Shown: positions 55,906 to 64,000 of the stretch, piece after piece
Layout of the letters: every line of letters begins with the position of its first letter
Position numbering within the stretch: position 1 is the first letter of the stretch
DNA from: Skeletonema tropicum
Taxonomy: Eukaryota; Bacillariophyta; Thalassiosirophyceae; Thalassiosirales; Thalassiosiraceae
Assembly (NCBI GenBank): GCA_037178625.1
Contig: CM074131.1
Location: 4,588,001 to 4,652,000 of the forward strand
Length of the DNA stretch: 64,000 nucleotides
Direction: 5' to 3'
Program-made: the position numbers and the translations under genes
Notes under the pieces: model-generated
Told to the model about the DNA's origin: nothing
Database searches by the model: none
The model's input: the letters and a program-made list of their open reading frames with translations, nothing else

Positions 55906-56339
55906 AGAACCAAAAATCCATCGTTGGTTTTATCGTACGCCTCACGGACAACTGAAGGGATGGTTGCCAGGACGCAATCGTACAAGCACGGAGAGTGATG
56001 CGCCGGTAATGACAGCAGGAATGTATCATCCGCTGGAATTAAGGCGAAGGGGATGCGTCTAGAAAGACATAACGATGTTGTCTACCTCCACTATTGATGA
56101 GCATGACTCAAGTATGAGTTGACGTATCATTGCGAATGCGGCTCCCTCTGTCATGCGAGACGGCTTCGAGTATCCGGATCGCAAAGTCGAGAAGAAGGAG
56201 ACATCCAATATGTGTATTCCACAATAGACTGCTAGAGGTGGATATCATGACACATGAGGTGTAAAATAGGGGGTGGCAGTAAGGTAGCGCCGGGGAAACG
56301 TTCGAGCGGGGCATCAAAATAGATGTAGTGCTGGAATGT

Positions 56340-56545
56340 GGTGAGCGGTGAGGAGACGCCAAAGAAGCTGGACAATTGCAGCAGGAATGGATCATCTGCT
56401 GAAATTGGGGCTGGCGGATCAACAGCGCTAAGAGTGAGAAGCCGTGCAATTGTAGCAGGAATGGAACGTCTGCGGCAATTCAGGGCAGGCGGTGAAATAA
56501 CGCCGAAAGGGGATAAGCCGGGCAATTCCAGAGGGAGACAATGCA
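56340..56545 (+). repeat. Degenerate tandem repeat, about 95-bp unit
   Basis: Two successive units share CAATTG-AGCAGGAATGG, TCTGC, AATT and GGCGG in order (near 56382-56412 and 56446-56490). A third, more diverged unit lies near 55995-56050 (ACAGCAGGAATGTATCATCC). Confidence 0.65.
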
Positions 56546-56850
56546 TAATGATCGACTTTCGGAATTTAGGCTAATGGGTGTTGGCAGCACTGCCCTCTTT
56601 GGAGACATCAAAAAGACTGTTCCATGATGAAGACATGCTCCTACCCATGCGGGGGTGCCACCTGATGCCTTGCGGACTTGCGGCAGGGAGGGCTAGGGAG
56701 GGGCTGGTTTGTGCCACCACCACCCACGAATCAAAGTGGGACGACGGACAGACGGATCACGCATCATCATCCACCTTCTCATTCTTTTTTTAGAGGGGCA
56801 AAATCGACCTACACCATGGGATTATTGCCGTAGTAATGAAATTACAGACC

Positions 56851-56948
56851 TTTAATTCACCCCTCATGTGGACCCCTCTTGATATGTTCCTCTTCACACT
56901 CTATTGAATCACATATCCAGAGGGGTCCACATGAGGGGTAAATTAGAT
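56851..56948. repeat. 98-bp hairpin element
   Basis: Arms around ACCCCTCATGTGGACCCCTC and GAGGGGTCCACATGAGGGGT, extended by TTTAATTC/AAATTAGA outside and GATATG/CATATC inside, surround a ~30-base loop. Likely a small palindromic repeat. Confidence 0.85.
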
Positions 56949-58112
56949 AGTGATTTATGGAACCACTAAGATGAGAGCTGCCACTTGCATAGGACCCTCA
57001 TCCCCACCTTATCCTTATGAATAACAATCTGTTGTGAGTGAACACATGTCAAATAGCCCATATTCTGCTTCTATCTTACTTTATAAAACGGTTGACTACC
57101 CAATAAGTCTGTGGTTCTTAGTATTCATGCCAAAGGGTGGTATAAGCGGGGCAAAAGTCTACATAAAAATTGCCAATTCGCAATGATACAGGAGTCTCCT
57201 GACATTGCACCAGATTCCACCCCCGTCAACTTCGGTCTAGCTCATCCTGCATCCAGTTAATATCACGGTCCATCCGCATTTATCGGCGAAAAGTCAGTAT
57301 ATCCCCACTGTATAGCGATCAGCATCCCAAAGTATTAGCTCCACTTAGAACTTGTATTGTTGCGTGATCCGGTCTCTATCCAAGCATATCTGTGATACCG
57401 ATCAATCCTCTGCGCTATCAGCTGCATATTAGCATTATAGAAGCGAAGGGGATGAAATAAATGATAATTGGATCATGTCATCGCATTGTAACACCGTCGT
57501 ATTAAACGTTATCGACATTCGATGACCCGTCGGTGGTGCATGTCGAACCCAGTGGAGTGTATTCAGAGTTGTCGACCCGGAAGATCAGTCAAGACGACTC
57601 CGTTATACTCTTGATGAGGTTGCCGTCGATGAATGGTGTTCGTATGACTTCACTACATCACTATATCTCCGATCATCGGGACCGGCGACACGATGATACG
57701 CCGATAAAAAGGCCGCTGCCAGGGACTGTATATTATGCACCTATCTCATACTCCAACCTAACTATGTTGTCAATTTATATTTCAAAGAAATAATAGAAGA
57801 GATATTCCTCGAAGTAAAGTAGCGATGTCGTCGAAGTGGCGATGATTTTGATAGGGCGAAGTGACGGCTATCATGGTGGTAACAACTAGCTTTGGATCTC
57901 TTTGGATGGAGGTGGAAAAATCTTTCCTCATTTTCTGTCTGACCGCGTTTTATTGTTAAGTAGGAATTCAGTATGTTTAATTCCTACGTACCCCATGTAA
58001 GGACCTTGTCAAATTTCCACATTTTGGGGGATGGTGGTGCCCGCCAAAGCACCATCAGAGATAAAAGAGCGGGTCTTATACTATCTCCTTGTGTGACAAG
58101 TACGCTATAGCG
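56949..58112. other. Gene-free stretch
   Basis: No gene accepted; the longest plus frame (57533-57793) has no recognisable feature. The last ~50 bases (TTGTGTGACAAGTACGCTAT) belong to the target sequence of the mariner-type MITE. Confidence 0.4.
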
Positions 58113-58428
58113 TACTCCCTCTGTCCCAAAAAAAAGTGTCCATCTAGAAGATTGCGTCAGAATAAGCTCAATTTTAGTCGATAAAATTGCTAGCGCACAT
58201 CGTTGGAAAGCTAATTTCACGGCGGATCCGCTTATTTGTAGATTGGAGGTTGTTAAGCGATTATTTATGCTCATATTGTTGAAAAGAGGTAAATTTAACC
58301 TTAAACCTAACCCTAATGCAAAAACTAACGTGTAGACAGATCACTTTGTACTTGTAGGAATAGTACGATTACGCGAAAATTATTTTCTGTACTTCAAATG
58401 GACACTTTTTTTTGGGACAGAGGGAGTA
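58113..58428. mobile_element. Stowaway-type (Tc1/mariner) MITE with TA target duplication
   Basis: Inverted ends CTCCCTCTGTCCCAAAAAAA and TTTTTTTGGGACAGAGGGAG (about 30 bases each, to GTGTCCAT/AATGGACAC) are flanked by TA on both sides. The terminal sequence is strikingly like plant Stowaway MITEs (CTCCCTCCGTCCC). An unoccupied related site, GTACGCTATGGCGTACTAAA, lies at 59739-59758 and confirms the boundaries. No transposase inside. Confidence 0.9.
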
Positions 58429-60092
58429 CTAAAAGTAAAATTTTTCAAAGCTAAAGTTCTACTAAAAGAGATCACTTTCATAACTTTTAAGCATAACTAT
58501 CGTGTTCAGCACACTCGATTTAGTCTTACAGCATACTTTAACTACTTTATTCCGTAACAAACTTCAGAGATACGACCGTTGCAAACTGCACCATCCGATG
58601 ACAAAAAAAACGGCTGCGTACTATCTCCACCATACTTTGTACCATTATAACTTCATAACTAGACCACTCCAGAAGGCCACCAGTGGCTCCCCATGACGGC
58701 AATATCATGGAATCGCGAACCGTTGTGGTGCGGGTGTCAGAATTGGCCGGTGTGTTGTGCATCGTCCCCATACATAATGTCGTTGTGATGATGCGTCTTT
58801 CATCAACATGTGATAATGGATAAATTCAATAACTACTCGACAAATCAACCGATTCAAAGGAAACCAAAAGGTAGACTGCTTCATATGATGTTATTGATGG
58901 GATTAATGTGGGTGGATCGGTCCAAATTGGTGAAGGGGTGGCCACATAAGATGCCATGGTTGTTGTGTCGACATGATTTTTTGATGATTTTTTTGAATTT
59001 TTGCAATCCGTTACCCAACAATTCACCACCATGACGACGATTTGACTGACACAGGAGGCGATTCCGACGACGATCTCATGCACAATGCTTACAACAACCC
59101 CGATGTACATGGCAATGTCCTTGGTATCGCCTATTTCCCCATCGGGCCTTCTCCTACACCGTATTCCAGTGGCAGTTGCGCCCGACATCTTCCAAGTTAT
59201 TAATATTGACGACGTATTTGATGGAGTAAATCACCAAACTGCAGACGGAAGAGAAGATGGAGCGTCATATAACAATAATTGGAAGGTGTGTGTGCGAGGT
59301 CTCAAGGTGTGGTGCTCTCCTTCGGATGAAATAAAGGAATATGTGTTGGCAGCGAGATATTGGATGAAAATTATGTCTGCATCTGCAATGGTGAATTGAT
59401 GCGTAATGCCTCATTCTACTACGCTCCACTCACCAAATATGCTAGGGCATAATGTTGGCAATAGCTTTCACTTGTTCCGATGATGTTATCAATGTTATCA
59501 GACCACTTCTTTGTAATTCATTGCCACCGGAGCACAAAAATATGGAAAAACACGCAGATCGGGTTACACACTGATTACATAGATGTACGTAGTGAGCAAA
59601 ATACTAGGGCTATAAACATAAATGGGGCATCAAACGAAAGCTAAAATCATTCCTAACAAGATTGCTATGGTGATTTATGCTATTACTGCAGCGGAAGTAG
59701 TGTCATTATTAGCACAAAGATGGGTGATTTTTAGTACGCTATGGCGTACTAAAATGAAAAAAATCTTTCCTACAAGGAGATAAGATCGGATGCAGTTGGG
59801 TCTTGCGTAGCTAGGGTATCTGCGATTGCAGGGGAGGCAAACAGCTGTATAAACGTACGATAATAGACAAAGCCTTTGAAAAGGATTGTGTGATTATTTT
59901 AGAGTTTGATTGGCCAATGAGTGCATCTGTGCATTGTCCACGTGGTTACTGTGGCTGATGCGACTAAGTATGACGCACTTGACGTAATCATTCTATGTCA
60001 CTCAATACTGTCGAGAGGTTTCCAATGAAGTCGACGTGACTCTTTTGAGTCCCGTCTAAGCTCACAATAATGTCGCCTCTTGCGGGCCCACC
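58429..60092. other. Gene-poor stretch with a weak coding-like segment
   Basis: Contains the empty site at about 59739-59758. The segment 59190-59399 reads IFQVINIDDVFDGVNHQTAD, then WKVCVRGLKVWCSPSDEIKE and looks protein-like, but no start, splice structure or family could be established. ATGTCGCCTCTTGCGGGCCC at 60070-60089 is the left half of the repeat hit by the next transposon. Confidence 0.4.
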
Positions 60093-60976
60093 GGCAACGT
60101 TCGGGTTGGCGAAAGTTGGCGATTATCCGTCACTTTTTGTGACGGATGTGACGGTAAGTGACGGTACATTAACCCGTCCGTCTCCGTCATGACGGAGATT
60201 GACGGATTCCGTCATGACGGAGGACGCAAAGGACGGACAAATGACGGGCAAAAGGACGGCCGCTCTCGTGCCTCCTCCTGCTAACTGCCTAACTGATAAA
60301 GAATAAGTTGTAATAAAGATTGTAGCTGCATGCTGCATGCTAGACTTACATTAAAGAGTTGAGACAAGCCACCTGTTCGGCAGAAAAGAGTGGGAGGTCA
60401 TGAGATACTTGCCGCCGCCCCGCCGACCCTACCTTAAGCGGTGATTAGGTTTTCATGTAATACTTGACCTTCGTCGCTTACATCAAACATCAAACAAGAA
60501 ACTCAAAACGGAAGGACGTCTGACACTGGCGGAAGACTCACTTGCACTTGAGCTTCGCTAGGATATTGCTGTCGATGGGACACGGATTCGATTTTCTTTT
60601 TCCATTTATTCCGCATTCTTTCGAAGAGGAGATGATAAGGATTTGGAACGAATTAGGAGGGATCTCTAAGCCTTGTTGCATACCACACAACTGCATCATA
60701 AGACGTAAGTATTCACACTGTATTCTCATCATAGCCTTACGCCTCTTTATTACTTATCATGGGACGAATAAATATCATCGTATCGCCAATAAAGTGACGG
60801 CTGAAGTGACGGCTGAAGTGACGGCTGAGATGAAATGTGACGGAATCCGTCTCCGTCCGTCACTTTGGTGACGGATCAGTGACGGATATGTGACGGGTAA
60901 GTGACGGAAGTGACGGATATATGACAGCACTCGGACCGTCACTTATCGCCAAAATATCGCCAGCCCGAACGTTGCA
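60093..60976. mobile_element. Non-autonomous inverted-repeat transposon with GTGACGG subterminal repeats
   Basis: Ends are GCAACGTTCGGGTTGGCGA at the left and TCGCCAGCCCGAACGTTGC at the right. Inside both ends are dense GTGACGG/CCGTCAC units (about 60126-60255 and 60794-60950), as expected for transposase-binding subterminal repeats of hAT- or MULE-like elements. The flanks, ending GGGCCCACC and starting ACGTACTTTAAA, are contiguous at 33559-33612. No transposase and no clear target duplication are visible. Confidence 0.8.
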
Positions 60977-61236
60977 ACGTACTTTAAATTTCTGTTACTA
61001 ACATACCGCCGCATCACTGACTTGGCCATGAAATTGAAATGATGATCCTACATCTACATCTGCTTTACTTTGACTTTGGGTTCTACAGCCATTACCATTA
61101 CTGCAACTACCTATGATACTACTTAGGCTGATCAGACGTACTTTGAAATTTCTGTTATAGTTTTACTTAAGTAGCGAATTCTACTATCAAAGAAGAGATA
61201 AGTACTTGCCGCTGTCCTACTTGTATACAACATTCC

Positions 61237-61710
61237 CTACGGCAATATCTTCGAGTAACCAGCTGCAAGCTTCTGTGCTCTCTCCCTTGATTGCGATGAA
61301 TGACTCACCGCATATGCCGCCAGTTGCTCTTCACTCAGGCAATACTGCATCTCCACTATCGAACGGGCGTGATACTGTTTCTTTTCATTCAAGAATCTCG
61401 CGACTTTGCTCGACACGAGAGCTTCCAGTCCAACACACCCGTAGAGAGCCTCCTTTTCGATATCTTCCATCGGTGTGATAGACAGTAGACAACGAAGGCT
61501 TCGGACGTCGCGTGCCAGTTCTTGGTTGAAGAAGTACTTGTCTCTCTTGGAGTTCCAGCGCACAGACACCTCTTCCCTTGACGGATATTGAAAGCAATGC
61601 ACAATGATGTCTTCAGAGAAGCTCACTTGCTTATCAGCATTTGTCGGTGACCTCCGATGGCCGAAGTTGACTATCAGATCGTTGCCGTGGTTGACTCCAA
61701 CTTTTGTCAT
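61237..61710 (-). CDS. Unrecognised conserved-looking 157-aa protein
   Basis: ATG at 61710 (MTKVGVNHGNDLIVNFGHRR); the frame is open further upstream but there overlaps the MITE at 61880. The protein is basic and Arg/Ser-rich in the middle (YPSREEVSVRWNSKRDKYFF), with a helical C-terminus LLSITPMEDIEKEALYGCVG, then EALVSSKVARFLNEKKQYHA and QKLAAGYSKILP. The pattern resembles short uncharacterised diatom proteins, recalled without confirmation. No enzyme motif, signal peptide or membrane segment. A spliced upstream exon is possible. Confidence 0.6.
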   Translation of the reverse strand: MTKVGVNHGNDLIVNFGHRRSPTNADKQVSFSEDIIVHCFQYPSREEVSVRWNSKRDKYFFNQELARDVRSLRCLLSITPMEDIEKEALYGCVGLEALVSSKVARFLNEKKQYHARSIVEMQYCLSEEQLAAYAVSHSSQSRERAQKLAAGYSKILP

Positions 61711-61879
61711 GATACTTCGATTGGAGATGTGATTCCCAGTCCTTATTGTAAGTAGAATGTGCTCAAAGATAAGTATATACGGCAGAGGCAGCTGGCAGCG
61801 CTGGAGGCATAATAAAATGTCTTTGAGTTTGGTTATAGGCCTATTATAGTGGATCACCATGCTACTTACACAGGAATAA

Positions 61880-62252
61880 TAGAGCGTCCTTAACCTCCGA
61901 AAAATCCTATTTTTCGCTTCGAATGACGTATATAACTTGTGAGTTGTGGAATTTTTTGATGACGTTTTCCGAAACAAACATGAAAAAATCTCTGAGATTT
62001 TTTCGCAAAACAGAACTTTTGCGAAAAATATTGCGAAAAATTCTCACGTAGGAACTCATATATTTTCAATGATTCGCAAAAATATTTTCGGATAGGCTTT
62101 TTTACAAGGGGGCGACGGGGAAGCCCCCAGAATTGGGGTTCCCTGCGTGCGATGGGCGGTGGGCGGTACGGCACGAACGCTCCTCAAGTCACAAAATCGT
62201 CACAACCTTGCGAAAACTAACTTTGCGAAAAACTCAAGTTAAGGACGCTCTA
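61880..62252. mobile_element. 373-bp MITE beside the 61.2-kb gene
   Basis: Terminal inverted repeats TAGAGCGTCCTTAAC (61880-61894) and GTTAAGGACGCTCTA (62238-62252), flanked by ATAA at 61876-61879 and 62253-62256 as a candidate 4-bp target duplication. The interior is rich in TTTTCGCAAAA/TTTTGCGAAAA units. No transposase. It sits about 170 bases upstream of the 157-codon gene's ATG and may supply part of its 5' region. Confidence 0.8.
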
Positions 62253-62256
62253 ATAA

Positions 62257-64000
62257 GAAGTATTGACTCACAAATGCCTTTTTGATCTTCAACGATGTGC
62301 AAAAAGGGTTCGCATCACACAATGTGCTCAAAGATGGGAGGCATCAACAAAATGTCAAGCTAGCGCCAAAAATGTGAGCATTTCTCAGCTTCTTTCCGAT
62401 GAGGCGAATTCATTCGTTGAGTCTTGTGTCCTTGGTCTTGGGTCCTGTCTGATACATACGACTGTCCCAGGAAGATGTTAAAACCCGTCCGTAATAAGTA
62501 CATATAGCTGTCTTAAATCACGGACCCTACGGGGTAGCGTATGTACGTAGGAATAGTATGTAGCTCCATCCGGCACTTGAGAAGGTCAGAAGAGCCCCCA
62601 AATGTGTTTTTGGCCACCACCAAAAAGTTCCACCACCGCGACAATCCACCACGCCATGGCACCATTTCCGCCATAAAAGTGCCATAACATAAAAAATCAC
62701 ACCTCCTCCATTACATCCACAGTAGGTTGGGTATGGTAGTCCATGAATAGCTTAGAACACAAGGAATCCAAAGCCGAGCCTACCCAACTTAGTTATTAAA
62801 GAGCAGAGACGCAAATCAAAATGCCGCTATAGCAGCGCAAATTACCATCATCGTAGCATCATCGTCCAATTCCACTCAATATGAATGGTACAATCGGCCT
62901 CTCTCCATCAACCCTCGCCGCCGCTTATACATATAGACATTGGATGTCGGTATGATTCATTGTTAGTGACTTCATATGGCCATAGCACTCCGTCAGGCAC
63001 CATGTTGCTGCTGCACATCACATCATCGATTACACACAAATGTCACCCATTTCATTGCTCTATTCCGACCTCTGATCATGACGAGACAACTAAACACGAC
63101 AGGAGAGCTCTCAATAATATGGAAGGATCGCTTTGTGCCATGGAGCTGTTAAGGAGATCCGATTTCACTGACTACACTACCATCGGCGAACTCAGCCTTG
63201 GTATCACCATAGCCCAACACATGGCCATTCCTCGAACAAACTGCAATGGTTTCGTTGTTCAATCCAACCTCACCATCCGACAACAAAGGCACAGCAACTA
63301 TTGCATTTGATTGGAGAGACAGGGTCATAGTTGTGTGACTTGAAGTTCAATCAGGGTGGAATAAGTGCACATATTGTCTCCGAAGAAGGCTGTTGTTAGG
63401 GCGCTACATTGCTCTGAATAGATCGGAGTGGAATCTTCAGTGACTTGTTATGATTCTCCGGTTTCAATGAAGTAATGGTTGACGGATAAAGCTGCATATG
63501 GTCACTGCTGACATCGTTGGAATGCACAAAGTGTATTCTCTTGTAGGAGATAGGTGTTCAAACACAAGTGTTTGTGTTGAATGACAGGGATCTGTGGGCC
63601 TCAAAACGAATTATTATGCAACAAAAAAATATACACATTCATAACATAACTGTATAATCGTTATTTTAACAGTGTTTGGTGTCGATAGTGCTGAAATATT
63701 TGTTATAGCACCATCGTTCATTGATCACGGAGGAGATGAGGATAAACATCCATGTGCACTGATTGGCTTTTATTTTGCATCAAATGTAAAAATCGGTACA
63801 TATCAAGTCACTTCATACATTCATATATATCCATATAAATACCCCGAGCATTACATCTTTTATATAATAACACCATGCCTCTAGTAAAGTACGATGATCG
63901 GGTGGAAATCCCATGGTGACGATGTGCTCGATGATCGTTGGCGCCACTTTGGTACCGCTTCTTGGACGATTCCTACGTACACAAAAAAATCTACCTCATA
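62257..64000. other. Right-hand end, no gene accepted
   Basis: Frames at 62263-62481, 62885-63310 and 63672-63884 are open but lack recognisable domains or clear gene structure. AT-rich towards 63600-63880. No repeat or RNA gene recognised. Confidence 0.35.

Noticed and set aside
57984..58274. Minus frame containing VKLAFQRC, a string also present in the LRR relic at 30600
   Set aside because: It lies in the MITE interior; nucleotide context differs, so the shared octapeptide is coincidence.
58300..58320. Telomere-like TTAAACCTAACCCTAATG
   Set aside because: Less than three degenerate units, internal to the MITE; no tandem tract.
62885..63310. 141-codon plus frame
   Set aside because: No domain, no splice or promoter context, His/Ser-rich composition; not enough to call a gene.

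Overview
The window looks like nuclear DNA of a diatom, probably a centric one. Supporting signs are GT-AG introns in the serine protease and phosphatase genes, five paralogues of a BspA-like leucine-rich-repeat family with AF-x-x-C-x-S-L repeats, a protein of repeated C-x4-C-x10-C-x2-H zinc fingers, and a secreted subtilase whose signal-peptide end reads LAFGP, like the diatom plastid-targeting motif. No bacterial or organellar organisation is visible. The species is not determined.

Layout. (1) 1-4170, minus strand: the N-terminal 1390 codons of a VPS8 homologue (CORVET tethering subunit), running off the left edge. (2) 3487-21646: a tandem array in which the 5' coding end of VPS8, its upstream region and an adjacent inverted-repeat element have been copied six more times. 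A 3447-bp and a 2229-bp unit alternate as a 5676-bp higher-order repeat, and every copy keeps an open 248-252 codon VPS8 N-terminal frame. (3) 21676-24450: a large diverged inverted repeat holding an older, decayed copy of the same VPS8 5' region, then the 3' end of an unrecognised gene. (4) 24557-30416: three plus-strand LRR genes with conserved proximal promoters, then a minus-strand LRR relic. (5) 30900-43100: repeat-rich, mostly relic DNA: twin giant hairpins, a cryptochrome/photolyase fragment, a tRNA-like sequence, a non-LTR retrotransposon fragment, a broken unknown gene, and a Mutator-like MITE with a 9-bp target duplication. (6) 43152-50333: a three-exon plastid-type subtilase, then LRR genes 4 and 5. 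(7) 50420-56000: a truncated SET-domain methyltransferase, a zinc-finger gene, a disrupted PDZ-PP2C phosphatase and the C-terminal part of a lactone-oxidase-like flavoprotein. (8) 56000-64000: mainly repeats, including three clean inverted-repeat transposons (two with a paralogous empty site inside this same window) and one small conserved-looking gene.

There is no operon-like co-operation. The themes are local gene duplication (VPS8 5' end, LRR family), small non-autonomous DNA transposons, and many genes cut short or broken by single frameshifts or stops. Several breaks are one-nucleotide events inside otherwise coherent frames, so some may be assembly errors. Domain and family names come from reading the protein sequences; no database search was run.
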